Below the pieces are notes generated by a model. The model did not search any database. It saw only the letters and a program-made list of their open reading frames with translations, and was not told the DNA's origin. This document shows positions 28,170 to 36,454 of a stretch of 64,000 nt of DNA, in pieces (positions within the stretch are counted from its first letter, which is position 1; every line of letters begins with the position of its first letter). Origin of the DNA: Streptomyces sp. NBC_00659. Lineage in GTDB: Bacteria; Actinomycetota; Actinomycetes; Streptomycetales; Streptomycetaceae. The stretch spans positions 8,742,001 to 8,806,000 of the forward strand of contig NZ_CP109031.1 in NCBI RefSeq assembly GCF_036226925.1. Direction: 5' to 3'. The position numbers were made by a program, and so were the translations under genes.

Positions 28170-29342
28170 TCAGGTGCGGTAGGCGTAGTACGCGGCGTTC
28201 GGGTACGACGCGATGATGCTCGCCAACGACCGGTTGTAGGTGTTGGTGGAGTGGTACGACAGGTACGGCACACCCTGCGGGCTGCGGTACGTGACGATCA
28301 TCGTGTGGTCCTTGGACCCGTCCTTGTTGAAGTCCATCTGGACGACGTCACCGATGTCGGCCTGATAGACGTTCGCGAGGCTGGTGGTCCGCTTCGAGGA
28401 CAGCGCGAACCACGAGAACTCGTTGACACCGACGAACGAGTCCGACTGGATGTCGGCGTTGCCGAACCACTTGTGGAAGTCGTACACGTAACCGGGAACG
28501 TGCTTCCAGCCGCCCGCCTTCAGGGACTGGCTGACGAAGTTCGTGCAGTCCCCGCCGGCGCCCTCCCCGTTGAAGTCCGGGTACGCCGGGTTGTAGGTCT
28601 TCCAGTACTTCGCGGCGTACGCGGCCATGGCCTTGTAGTCGTAGCCGGTGGCCGAGAAGTTCTTCGGCTTGGCCGGCGCCGGCTTCGTGATGGCTGCACG
28701 GGTCGCCGAGGGCGGCGTGCTGTCACCGGTCATGGGCGTGGCGACGAACGTCGTGGCCTCGACCTGGTTGACCGCGACCCCGTCGTCCGTGTCACGGACG
28801 CTCGTGAGCTGCCAGTCGCCGTCGTGGTCGGCCTTGAACGTCAGCGTGTGGTGCGCCTCGAAGCCGGTGGTCTTCGGCTCGGTGCCCGTGGCCTTGTCGT
28901 AGGCCAGCGTCGTCGTCTCGGTGACGTCGACCGTGGCGTGACTGCCCTTCACCCGCGTACGGTCCAGCGACACCGTGGTGTTGGCCGAACGGTACTTCTC
29001 GCCGAGCTCCGCCAGACGGGCCTTGCGGCTCTCCAGCTTCGTCAGCGCGGACTTCTCGGCACGCGACTGGGCCGAGGACAGACGGACCTCGCCGGAGAAC
29101 CGGGACGTCTTCTGCTTCGTTCCGTCGTCGCCCACCAGGGCGTCGGTGCGGTCGGTGAAGACCGCGTCCGCCAGGCGCTGGAAGGTCGCCTTCGTGGCCG
29201 CGTCCACCTTGGGGTCGGCGTTGACACTCGCAGCGCCCGCCGACCAGTTGGGCAGCAGGGCCGCGCCGGCGACGACCGAGGCGGCCGCCGCGGTGACTAT
29301 GGTTGCGCGTTGCCGCTTACGGCTCAGTTTCCTTGATTTCAA
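28170..29342 (-). CDS. Secreted putative amidase-domain protein
   Basis: A 390-residue exported protein. TTG 29342 has GAGGGG upstream, and the signal peptide covers about residues 1-38 (Arg/Lys-rich, then ATIVTAAAASVVAGAALL). Residues about 45-220 form a charged helical and beta region of unknown fold. Residues about 232-390 match the putative amidase domain (PF12671-type), with the cysteine in EGAGGDCTNFVSQSLKAGGW and a histidine in DGSKDHTMIVTYRS. This is an NlpC/P60-CHAP-like layout that would cleave peptide or amide bonds in the cell wall. It is not in an operon. Confidence 0.9.
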   Translation of the reverse strand: MKSRKLSRKRQRATIVTAAAASVVAGAALLPNWSAGAASVNADPKVDAATKATFQRLADAVFTDRTDALVGDDGTKQKTSRFSGEVRLSSAQSRAEKSALTKLESRKARLAELGEKYRSANTTVSLDRTRVKGSHATVDVTETTTLAYDKATGTEPKTTGFEAHHTLTFKADHDGDWQLTSVRDTDDGVAVNQVEATTFVATPMTGDSTPPSATRAAITKPAPAKPKNFSATGYDYKAMAAYAAKYWKTYNPAYPDFNGEGAGGDCTNFVSQSLKAGGWKHVPGYVYDFHKWFGNADIQSDSFVGVNEFSWFALSSKRTTSLANVYQADIGDVVQMDFNKDGSKDHTMIVTYRSPQGVPYLSYHSTNTYNRSLASIIASYPNAAYYAYRT

Positions 29343-29359
29343 TGGGGATCCCCTCTACA

Positions 29360-29376
29360 CCGGTATTCGATACCGG
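29360..29376. promoter_or_regulatory. Perfect palindrome in the amidase leader
   Basis: CCGGTAT-TCG-ATACCGG is an exact 7-bp inverted repeat 18-34 bases upstream of the amidase start. It could be an operator or a small RNA hairpin just before the ribosome site. Confidence 0.55.
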
Positions 29377-29640
29377 AGCCGCATCCTCGCACGGCGTGTG
29401 TGTCTCCTGTGAAGGGGGTTGCCGAAGCGGTACCGAGCCACGGAGACGGAAAGCCGCAGCTCCGCGCTCGCGAGGGCAATACCGGCGGGCCCACCGGTGC
29501 TGCCGACGGTCGTTGGCCCCGCGCAGGGACTCCGGGACTGTGGCGGTGGGCCTACGCCGGTTGTGGTGCCGGGGCATCACATACGGGTGTGAGAAGGCCT
29601 GCTGGAGGAGCGTGCGCGCGGACGGCCCCGCGCGAAGAGT

Positions 29641-29712
29641 TGGTGCGAACGGCCCGCGTGAACGGCCGGTGTGAAGGGCCCCGCGTGAACGGCCCGCGTG
29701 AACGATCCGCGC
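29641..29712 (+). repeat. 13-14 bp tandem repeats (GTGAACGGCCCGC) before a GlxA-type gene
   Basis: At least five imperfect copies of GTGAACGGCCCGC run head to tail (units near 29643, 29658, 29671, 29685 and 29698), with a weaker copy before 29641. Each copy carries a GTG, so an in-frame start at 29698 is possible but is probably only part of the repeat. Confidence 0.7.
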
Positions 29713-29760
29713 GAGCAGGTCGAACAGGCAGGATCCGCCCGCTCGCGTACCCTCTTCACC

Positions 29761-30717
29761 GTGCCGGCATCCCCCTTGCATCGCGTCGCCGTTCTCGTCC
29801 TCGAGGGTGCCAAACCACTCGATGTCGGTATTGCCGCGCAGGTGTTCACAACCAGGGCGAGCATGCCGTACGAGGTGAGGGTGTGCGGCGCGGAACCCGG
29901 CCTCGTGACCGGCGGCGACGGACTGTCGTACCACGTCGCCCACGGGCTCGAACAACTCGCGTGGGCCGAACTCGTCTTTGTCCCCGGCTACCGGTCCCCG
30001 GACCGCGAGGACCCGCCGCCCGCCGTCGTCGACGCGCTGATCGAGGCCCATGAGAGGGGCGCCCGCCTCGCGGCCATCTCGACGGGCGCGTTCGCGCTCG
30101 CCGCCACCGGGCTGCTCGACGGCAGGCGGGCCACGACGCACTGGCACTACACACGGGCGCTCGCGGCGAAACACCCACTCATCAACGTCGACGAGAACGT
30201 CCTGTTCGTCGACGAGGGGAGTGTGCTCACGTCGGCCGGCGCCGCCTCCGGGATCGACCTGTGCCTCCACATCCTGCGCGGCGACCTCGGAGTGGCCGCG
30301 TCGAACCACGCGGCCCGCCGACTGGTCGCGGCCCCCTACCGCAGCGGCGGCCAGGCACAGTACGTCCCGCGCAGCGTCCCCGAACCGCTGGGGGAACGGT
30401 TCGCCGCCACCCGCGAATGGGCACTGCACCGGCTCGGCGAACCCCTTTCCCTGGAGACACTCGCCCAGCACGCGGCCGTCTCGCCGCGCACCTTCTCGCG
30501 GCGCTTCGCGCAGGACACCGGGTACACGCCGATGCAATGGGTCATGCGGGCCCGCATCGACATGGCCCGCGAACTCCTGGAGCGTTCGCAATGGAGTGTC
30601 GAGCAGATCGCCGCGGGCGTGGGCCTCGGCACCGGAGCCAACCTGCGGCTGCACTTCCACCGGATCCTCGGCACCTCCCCGAGCGAGTACCGGCGCACCT
30701 TCACCCAGGGCGAATAG
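29761..30717 (+). CDS. GlxA-type regulator (DJ-1/PfpI plus AraC), second copy
   Basis: A 318-residue regulator built like the one at 13854: a DJ-1/PfpI-like domain (about 8-185) and an AraC domain (about 215-315; ETLAQHAAVSPRTFSRRFAQ, EQIAAGVGLGTGANLRLHFH). The elbow cysteine is replaced (AISTGAFALAATGLLDGRR), so it is certainly non-enzymatic. GTG 29761 was chosen because sequence upstream belongs to the tandem repeat; GTG 29698 would add 21 residues. Neither has a good ribosome site, so a leaderless transcript is possible. The tail FTQGE, the stop and the next bases are duplicated (30699-30745). Confidence 0.88.
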   Translation: MPASPLHRVAVLVLEGAKPLDVGIAAQVFTTRASMPYEVRVCGAEPGLVTGGDGLSYHVAHGLEQLAWAELVFVPGYRSPDREDPPPAVVDALIEAHERGARLAAISTGAFALAATGLLDGRRATTHWHYTRALAAKHPLINVDENVLFVDEGSVLTSAGAASGIDLCLHILRGDLGVAASNHAARRLVAAPYRSGGQAQYVPRSVPEPLGERFAATREWALHRLGEPLSLETLAQHAAVSPRTFSRRFAQDTGYTPMQWVMRARIDMARELLERSQWSVEQIAAGVGLGTGANLRLHFHRILGTSPSEYRRTFTQGE

Positions 30718-30745
30718 CCCGTCTTCACCCGGGGCGAACAGCCCG
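30699..30745 (+). repeat. 24-bp in-frame duplication spanning a stop codon
   Basis: A 23-base unit starting CTTCACCCAGGGCGAATAG (30699-30721) recurs at 30723-30745 as CTTCACCCGGGGCGAACAG. The offset of 24 keeps frame. The first copy has the TAG stop where the second has CAG. Confidence 0.7.
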
Positions 30746-30857
30746 CCGCGGACCGACCGCGGTGGCTGGCGCGATCCTTGCGGACCATGGCGATCTCGCC
30801 GCTGTCACCGCCCCGCACGGCGCGCGAACCTGGAAGGGAGCCGAAGGGACATCACTC

Positions 30858-31856
30858 ATGACTCGTATCGCCATCAATGGATTTGGCCGCATCGGACGCA
30901 ACGTTCTGCGCGCGTTGCTGGAACGCGACACGGACCTGGAAGTCGTCGCGGTGAACGATCTGACGGAACCCGCCGCCCTCGCGCGGCTGCTCGCCTACGA
31001 CTCGACGTCCGGCCGGCTCGGCCGCCCGGTGACCGTCGACGGGGACACCCTTGTCGTGGACGGCAAGCGCATCAAGGTGCTGGCCGAGCGTGATCCGGCG
31101 CAGCTGCCCTGGGCCGAGCTCGCCGTCGACGTCGTCCTGGAGGCCACCGGTCGTTTCACCTCGGCCAAGGCGGCCGGGGCGCACCTCGACGCCGGTGCGA
31201 GGAAGGTGCTCGTCAGCGCGCCGGCCGAGGGCGCCGATGTGACGCTCGCGTTCGGTGTCAACAACGACGCCTACGACCCGGCCCTGCACACGATCGTCTC
31301 GAACGCGTCGTGCACGACCAACGCGCTCGCCCCGCTGGCCGCCGTGCTCGACGATCTCGCCGGCATCGAGCACGGCTTCATGACGACGGTGCACGCGTAC
31401 ACCCAGGAGCAGAACCTTCAGGACGGTCCGCACCGCGACGCCCGGCGGGCCCGTGCCGCCGCCGTCAACATCGTGCCGACCACGACCGGTGCCGCCAAGG
31501 CGATCGGCCTGGTGCTGCCGAACCTCGAAGGCAAGCTGTCGGGCGACTCGATCCGGGTGCCGGTGCCGGTGGGCTCGATCGTCGAGCTCAACACCACCGT
31601 GGCCCGCGACGTGACACGCGACGAGGTCCTCGCGGCCTACCGTGCCGCGGCCGAGGGCCCGCTCGCCGGCGTCCTCGAATACTCGGAGGACGCGCTCGTC
31701 TCGTCCGACATCACGGGCAACCCGGCCTCGTCGATCTTCGACTCGGCTCTCACCCGCGTCGACGGCCGCCACATCAAGGTGGTCGCCTGGTACGACAACG
31801 AGTGGGGCTTCTCCAACCGTGTCATCGACACACTCGGGCTTCTCACGGCCGGCTGA
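30858..31856 (+). CDS. gap: Glyceraldehyde-3-phosphate dehydrogenase, type I
   Basis: A 332-residue GAPDH. The NAD-binding start is TRIAINGFGRIGRNVLRALL, the catalytic cysteine lies in SNASCTTNALAPL, and the C-terminus has KVVAWYDNEWGFSNRV. It oxidises glyceraldehyde-3-phosphate to 1,3-bisphosphoglycerate. ATG 30858 has GAAGGGA upstream. It is not next to pgk/tpi, so this is likely an extra copy rather than the glycolytic operon gene. Confidence 0.96.
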   Translation: MTRIAINGFGRIGRNVLRALLERDTDLEVVAVNDLTEPAALARLLAYDSTSGRLGRPVTVDGDTLVVDGKRIKVLAERDPAQLPWAELAVDVVLEATGRFTSAKAAGAHLDAGARKVLVSAPAEGADVTLAFGVNNDAYDPALHTIVSNASCTTNALAPLAAVLDDLAGIEHGFMTTVHAYTQEQNLQDGPHRDARRARAAAVNIVPTTTGAAKAIGLVLPNLEGKLSGDSIRVPVPVGSIVELNTTVARDVTRDEVLAAYRAAAEGPLAGVLEYSEDALVSSDITGNPASSIFDSALTRVDGRHIKVVAWYDNEWGFSNRVIDTLGLLTAG

Positions 31857-31870
31857 GCCGGGGTCAGGGC

Positions 31871-31904
31871 AGGGGCCGTCCGATCGGGGCATCGGGCGGC
31901 CCCT
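31871..31904 (+). terminator. Terminator after gap
   Basis: AGGGGCCG and CGGCCCCT arms (31871-31904), with a second CCGAT/ATCGG stem inside, form a long hairpin 15 bases past the stop. The gene 37 bases downstream would then need its own promoter. Confidence 0.7.
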
Positions 31905-31941
31905 GATCCGTGCGCCGACCGTGGTGGGGCAGGATGGACGT

Positions 31942-32259
31942 ATGAGCGTAGTCAAGATCAACGTGCTGACCGTCCCGGCCGAACAGCGGGAAACCCTCGA
32001 GAAGCGCTTCGCCTCGCGCGCCGGCGCCGTGGAGAGCTCCGACGGCTTCGAGTGGTTCGAGCTTCTCCGCCCCGTCGAGGGCACCGACGACTACCTGGTG
32101 TACACGCGCTGGCGTGACGAGGCATCGTTCCAGGCGTGGATGGAGGGTCCCATGAAGGCGGCCCACCAGGGCGGCGGCGACCGTCCGAAGCCCGCCGCGA
32201 GCGGGTCCTCGGTCTGGTCGTTCGAGGTCGTGCAGCAGGCGGCGCCCAAGAACGCCTGA
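31942..32259 (+). CDS. Antibiotic-biosynthesis-monooxygenase (ABM) domain protein
   Basis: A 105-residue ferredoxin-fold protein of the ABM family: VVKINVLTVPAEQRETLEKR, then DGFEWFELLRPVEGTDDYLV and TRWRDEASFQAW. Members are small heme-degrading or cofactor-free oxygenases or unknowns. AGGATGG lies before ATG 31942. Separated from gap by a terminator, it is likely monocistronic. Residues that would place it with heme oxygenases (Asn-Phe/His patterns) are not obvious. Confidence 0.9.
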   Translation: MSVVKINVLTVPAEQRETLEKRFASRAGAVESSDGFEWFELLRPVEGTDDYLVYTRWRDEASFQAWMEGPMKAAHQGGGDRPKPAASGSSVWSFEVVQQAAPKNA

Positions 32260-32274
32260 CACCCGCCACGGCGG

Positions 32275-32314
32275 GAACGTGCCCCGCACCGAGGGACCGG
32301 TGCGGGGCACGTTC
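32275..32314. terminator. Perfect bidirectional terminator
   Basis: A 16-bp perfect stem, GAACGTGCCCCGCACC (32275-32290) and its complement (32299-32314), with an 8-base loop, lies between convergent genes ending at 32259 and 32317. Confidence 0.88.
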
Positions 32315-32316
32315 CG

Positions 32317-33693
32317 TCATGGAATGCCGACCTCGAACAGGACGTACCCGGCGTAAGAGCCCGAGGCGAGTGCCGCGATCGTGAGGATCGTGCACAGGAC
32401 CGGAAGGCTGAGCCGGCGCATGGCGGTGGCGCAGGGGATGAGGAGCGGGAAGGCCGGGAGCAGGTAGCGGGACACGTTGCCGAAGATCTGCTGGCTGCCC
32501 AGGACGAGTGCCATGGTCAGCAGGGTGCTGACGGTCAGCACGAGCGGCGGGCGCAGCCGGAACAGCAGGGGCAGGGTGATCAGGGCCAGCAGGACGGTGC
32601 CGGCGGCGATGACGTCTTCGTGGGGGTAGGCGAAGAGGTAGTCGTAGTGGCCGACCATCAGGGACGAGAGCACCTTGACGGTGTGGCGGCCGTAGTCGAA
32701 CGAGTGGGCCCAGGCTTTGTCCTGGAGCGTGAAGTACCCGCCGTAGTCGCCCATCCGGTGTCCCACCCAGCCGAGGTAGCCGGCCAGACCGATGGGGGAG
32801 ATCAGGACGGCCGCCACCGGGCGCAGGACCGCGTCCCGGGGCCGTGCCCATTCCGGGGCGGGGCGGTCCCTCCAGCGGCGCAGCGCGCGCCAGTGCTGGA
32901 TCAGGTCCACGAGCGCGACGAGGGCGAGTGCCCCGATCAGTGCGGTGGCCGTCGGCCGGGTGAGGCCCGCGGCGCAGGTCAGCAGGCCCGCGGTGAGCCA
33001 GTTGCGGCGCATGACGGCGTAGCAGGCCCAGGCGGCGAGGGCGACGTAGAGGGACTCCGAGTAGCCGGACCACTCCGCACCGGATCCGGGCCACACGGCC
33101 CACAGCCCGGCGGCGGCCAGCCCGGCGCGCCGCCCGCTGATGTGGGCGGTCACGGCGTAGATGGCCAGGGCTGCCACGAACGAGGCGGCGACGGAGACCA
33201 CCAGGCCCGCGCCGAGCAGACCGAGCCCGGTGCAGGAGGAGACCAGGCGCATCAAGGCGGGGTACAGGGGGAAGAACGCGGCGGAGTTGCCTTCGAGGGT
33301 GATCAGGCCGGTGGCGCCGCGCACCGGTACGAGGGCGGGGTGGTAGCCGTGCGCGGCGATCTGCTGGTACCACCAGCCGTCCCAGGTGGCCAGGACGTCC
33401 CAGGTGTGGGCGCCGCCCCCGAAGCGGGGGTTCTTCCGGCGGAAGTCGCCGGAGGAGTCGAGCAGGTACATGAACACGCAGAAGCCGACGAGCTTCATCG
33501 TGCCGTACAGGGCGAGGACCGGACCGTGCCGCTTCGCCGCCCGGCACAGCCGCTGCCGCCAGGCCGGGCCGCCGTCCGGGTTCGTGCCACCCCGGTTCGT
33601 GCCGTCCGGCCGTGTGATCGTGGGCCAACGGACCGCGTTGCGGGGCCTGTTGCCCTGGGGTGCCGAGGCGGCCGTGAGACCGGTCCCGTTCAT
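32317..33693 (-). CDS. Polytopic membrane mannosyltransferase-like protein (PIG-V/PMT-like)
   Basis: A 458-residue protein with about ten hydrophobic helices, preceded by a 45-residue cytoplasmic tail. The first lumenal-type loop (LATWDGWWYQQIAAHGYHPA) has the W-D-x-x-W/Y pattern of GT-C enzymes such as PIG-V mannosyltransferases, which take sugars from polyprenyl phosphate. ATG 33693 overlaps the stop of the upstream glycosyltransferase by four bases (ATGA), so the two are coupled. That partner looks like a polyprenol-phosphate mannose synthase, which makes a donor-plus-transferase pair. The acceptor (lipid, wall polymer or protein) is unknown. The frame is open far upstream but the GT-C sequence starts here. 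Confidence 0.87.
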   Translation of the reverse strand: MNGTGLTAASAPQGNRPRNAVRWPTITRPDGTNRGGTNPDGGPAWRQRLCRAAKRHGPVLALYGTMKLVGFCVFMYLLDSSGDFRRKNPRFGGGAHTWDVLATWDGWWYQQIAAHGYHPALVPVRGATGLITLEGNSAAFFPLYPALMRLVSSCTGLGLLGAGLVVSVAASFVAALAIYAVTAHISGRRAGLAAAGLWAVWPGSGAEWSGYSESLYVALAAWACYAVMRRNWLTAGLLTCAAGLTRPTATALIGALALVALVDLIQHWRALRRWRDRPAPEWARPRDAVLRPVAAVLISPIGLAGYLGWVGHRMGDYGGYFTLQDKAWAHSFDYGRHTVKVLSSLMVGHYDYLFAYPHEDVIAAGTVLLALITLPLLFRLRPPLVLTVSTLLTMALVLGSQQIFGNVSRYLLPAFPLLIPCATAMRRLSLPVLCTILTIAALASGSYAGYVLFEVGIP

Positions 33694-35093
33694 CGTGGAC
33701 CGTTTCCCGTGCCGTCGCCCTGGGCGGCGGCGAACACCCAGGTGCGCAGGAGCAGGAACCGCAGCAGTGTCGCCGCCAGGTTGGCGGTGACGAGGACCAC
33801 GATCTCGGCGGAGCGTCCTGGTGTGTGCGTCCAGTGGTGCAGCGCGGCCAGTGAGCCGCTGGTGAGCGCGAGTCCGAGGCCGAAGACGGCCAGCCCCTTG
33901 GCCTGGTGGCGCAGTGCTCCGCCCCTGCCGTGCAGCCCGAAGGTGAGCCTGCGGTTGGCGGCCGTGTTGGCGACGGCGCAGACCAGCAGCGCCCAGGCGT
34001 TGGCGGCCTGAGGGCCCGTCACCGGGCGCAGAGCCGCGTACAGGAGGACGTACCCGATCGTGCTGACCGCGCCCACGGCGCCGAACCGCAGCAGCTGAGC
34101 CGTCAGGGAGGTCCGGGGCGCGCTCTCGGAGGCGCGCCCGAGCCGCGCCATGGGCAGCGTGCCACGGGCCAGCGCACGGCCGATCCTCGCGATGCCCCGC
34201 AGGTCGGCGACGGCGGTCGACAGCAGATCGACCCGGCTGTCGGGGTCGTCCACCCAGTCGACGGGTACCTCGTGGATCCGCAGCCCGGCGCGCTCGGCGA
34301 TCACCAGCAGCTCGGTGTCGAAGAACCAGCCCGAGTCCTCCACCAGCGGCAGCAGGCGCTCGGCGACATCGCGGCGGACGGCCTTGAAGCCGCACTGCGC
34401 GTCGGAGAAGCCGACGGCGAGGGCGGAGCGCAACAGGGCGTTGTAGCAACGGGAGATGATCTCTCGGCGGGGGCCGCGTGTCACCCGGGAGCCGCGGGCC
34501 AGCCGGGTGCCGATGGCGATGTCGGAGTGCCCGGATATCAGCGGGGCGACGAGCGGCAGGAGCGCGTTCAGCTCGGTGGACAGGTCGACGTCCAGATAGG
34601 CGAGCACCGGCGCGTTCGAGCCCGACCACGCGGCGCGCAGAGCCCGGCCGCGCCCCTTCTCGTCGAGCCGTATCCACGTCGCCTCGGGCAGGTCGGCGGC
34701 CAGCCGGGCGGCTATCCGCGGGGTGGCGTCGGTGCTCGCGTTGTCGGCGACGGTGATGCGGAACGGGTACGGGAACGTCTCGCGCAGGTGGGCGTGCAGG
34801 CGACGCACGCTCGGTTCCAGGTCGGTCTCCTCGTTGAACACGGGGACGACCACGTCGAGAACGGGTTCGGTGTGGTCCGCCGGCAAGGGAAGCCGGACGG
34901 GCAGGCGGTCCACGAGCACACGGTCGGCGGGCGTGCGGTCGAGGGGAAGCCCTTCCGCGGACCTTCGCTCGCCCGGCCGTCGCTCCCGGGGTGGCCCGCT
35001 GTCGTGTTCCTCGATGTTCTCCACGTCCTCGCGGCCTTCGGAATCCGCGAAACCCTGGAAGCCCGTGGGCACGGACCGCATTACCTTCGTCAT
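33690..35093 (-). CDS. Polyprenol-phosphate glycosyltransferase (GT2) fused to a GtrA membrane domain
   Basis: A 467-residue fusion. After a charged N-tail, residues about 75-320 form a GT2 domain of the DPM1/GtrB type (DVVVPVFNEETDLEPSVRRL; DVDLSTELNALLPLV gives the DxD site; GFSDAQCGFKAVRRDV is a GtrB-like signature). Residues about 340-460 hold four helices of a GtrA domain (LLRFGAVGAVSTIGYVLLYA). It should transfer a sugar, probably mannose from GDP-mannose, to polyprenyl phosphate and help flip it. ATG 35093 follows AGGA. It is coupled to the GT-C gene by a four-base overlap. Confidence 0.9.
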   Translation of the reverse strand: MTKVMRSVPTGFQGFADSEGREDVENIEEHDSGPPRERRPGERRSAEGLPLDRTPADRVLVDRLPVRLPLPADHTEPVLDVVVPVFNEETDLEPSVRRLHAHLRETFPYPFRITVADNASTDATPRIAARLAADLPEATWIRLDEKGRGRALRAAWSGSNAPVLAYLDVDLSTELNALLPLVAPLISGHSDIAIGTRLARGSRVTRGPRREIISRCYNALLRSALAVGFSDAQCGFKAVRRDVAERLLPLVEDSGWFFDTELLVIAERAGLRIHEVPVDWVDDPDSRVDLLSTAVADLRGIARIGRALARGTLPMARLGRASESAPRTSLTAQLLRFGAVGAVSTIGYVLLYAALRPVTGPQAANAWALLVCAVANTAANRRLTFGLHGRGGALRHQAKGLAVFGLGLALTSGSLAALHHWTHTPGRSAEIVVLVTANLAATLLRFLLLRTWVFAAAQGDGTGNGPR

Positions 35094-35217
35094 GGTGTGT
35101 CCTGTTCTGTGTGCTGTCGTGGGGCAGGCCGGAGACGTTCGCGGCCGAACCGCGTCGACGGGGTGCGGGTGGGGAATCGTGCGGCCGGGGACTGTGCCGG
35201 CGGAGCTGGTGCCGGGC

Positions 35218-35757
35218 CTAACCGGTGTTCGTCTCGGCCGACGACGAGGGTTCGAGGTGCGACGGAGGCGGCGAGGACGTCGGGGTCTCGCTCGGCGTCG
35301 CCGGTTCGGTGGCCGGTGCACGGGTCGTGGAGGTGGCCCCGTCGCCGGGGTCGGAGGCGGCCGAGGTCGAACTCTCCGTCGTGGTGGGCGTCTCGGGGGG
35401 ACCCGAGGTTCCGGCGGTGTTCTCGGCCGTGCCGGTGGCCGACTCGCTGGGTGTCCCGCTGGACGACGGGGTCGGTGAGGGGGTGACGTACGGGGAGGCG
35501 GGGGTGGTCGTGGGCCGCGGCACGGGGCCCAGGGGGCGGTCGCGGTCCGGGGCGTGCGGCAGCAGGAACACGCCGACGCAGATCCCGGCGGCGGCCAGGA
35601 CGCAGCTCGCCGCCTTCTGTGCCGCGCGGATCCGGCGGCGGACGCGGACGCCCTCCCGGAGGCTGTTCTGCTGTGCGGGCTCGAAGGGGGTCTGTTCCTG
35701 GGCGTCGCGCATCATCCGCGCCAACTCCCGCTCGAATTGGTCCATTCTTCTCTTCAC
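35218..35757 (-). CDS. Membrane protein coupled to an ECF sigma factor (putative anti-sigma or accessory)
   Basis: A 179-residue protein. A cytoplasmic helical N-part (about 1-48, ERELARMMRDAQEQTPFEP, basic RVRRRIRAAQK) is followed by one membrane helix (about 48-66, AASCVLAAAGICVGVFLLP) and a long Ser/Thr/Pro-rich outer tail. GTG 35757 overlaps the sigma gene stop by four bases, while ATG 35745 is an alternative. The layout suits an anti-sigma-like or signal-relay protein. There is no zinc-binding HxxxCxxC motif, so it is not a ZAS-type anti-sigma factor. The exposed tail might be glycosylated by the neighbouring mannosylation genes (speculative). Confidence 0.78.
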   Translation of the reverse strand: MKRRMDQFERELARMMRDAQEQTPFEPAQQNSLREGVRVRRRIRAAQKAASCVLAAAGICVGVFLLPHAPDRDRPLGPVPRPTTTPASPYVTPSPTPSSSGTPSESATGTAENTAGTSGPPETPTTTESSTSAASDPGDGATSTTRAPATEPATPSETPTSSPPPSHLEPSSSAETNTG

Positions 35758-36269
35758 CCCACCGGCTCGATGACATCCGCCAGGATCTGGCGCAGTCGCG
35801 CCACACCGCGTGACGCGTGGGAACGGGCGGTGCCCAGCGGGCAGCCCAGGACCTCCGCGACCTGTTTCTCGGGCAGGTCCTGGTAGTAGCGCAGCACTAC
35901 GGCCGCCCGTTGCCGGGGCGGCAGTTGGGCGAGGGCCGCTTCGAGGCGCGAGCGCTCCACCACGGCGGCGGACTCGTCGCCGGTGTGCGCGACGTCCGGC
36001 AGTGCCTCCACGGGGCGTTCGCCCCACCACCGCCGCCGTGCGGAGCGGGCGGCGGCGCGGGCCAGGATTTTCCGTACGTACGCCTCGGGTGCCTCGTCGG
36101 CCACCTTCGGCCAGGCGAACCAGAGTTTGACCAGGGCCTCCTGGAGCAGATCCTCGGCGCGGTGCCGGTCGCCGGCGCAGAGCAGGCGCGCGAGGTGGAA
36201 CAACGCCGACCAACGGGCCGCGACGAAGCCGTCGAAGCCGTCGGTCCCTTCGGCTCTTGTCTGTTCCAT
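35754..36269 (-). CDS. ECF sigma factor, SigE family
   Basis: A 171-residue sigma factor with region 2 (FVAARWSALFHLARLLCAGD, then RAEDLLQEALVKLWFAWPKV) and region 4 (LPPRQRAAVVLRYYQDLPEK, EVLGCPLGTARSHASRGVAR). The wording of both regions is that of the actinobacterial SigE-70 family, whose members usually lack a classic anti-sigma gene. The stop overlaps the downstream membrane-protein start (GTGA), so the two are made together. A 20-bp palindrome with a CRP-like core lies 76 bases upstream (36345-36364). Confidence 0.92.
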   Translation of the reverse strand: MEQTRAEGTDGFDGFVAARWSALFHLARLLCAGDRHRAEDLLQEALVKLWFAWPKVADEAPEAYVRKILARAAARSARRRWWGERPVEALPDVAHTGDESAAVVERSRLEAALAQLPPRQRAAVVLRYYQDLPEKQVAEVLGCPLGTARSHASRGVARLRQILADVIEPVG

Positions 36270-36344
36270 CCGCACCGTCCCCGCACTTGCCGGCTCGTAC
36301 ACCTGGGGAAAGACGCTGGGGGGTGCCCTGCTATGCACCGATGT

Positions 36345-36364
36345 CGCGTGATCTGGATCACGCG
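36345..36364. promoter_or_regulatory. Palindrome with CRP-like core before the ECF sigma gene
   Basis: CGCGTGATC-TG-GATCACGCG is a perfect 9-bp inverted repeat. Its core GTGA-N6-TCAC is the symmetry recognised by CRP/FNR-family proteins. It lies 76 bases upstream of the sigma factor start and about 90 bases past the monooxygenase stop (36455), so the sigma gene is its likely target. Confidence 0.65.
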
Positions 36365-36454
36365 GGGTGAGGCCGAGGTGCGGGCGTGCGTCGACGATGC
36401 CTCGTCGGGCGGGGGGTGTGGGCGGGGCTGTGGGCTGCTTGGCGCGTGGCCTTC

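Larger units (their letters stand above)
29343..29760. other. 418-bp divergent gap with a palindrome and GTGAACGGCCCGC repeats
   Basis: Left side: the amidase promoter and the palindrome at 29360-29376. Right side: the tandem repeats at 29641-29712 leading into the GlxA-type gene. No gene is recognised between them. Confidence 0.5.
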
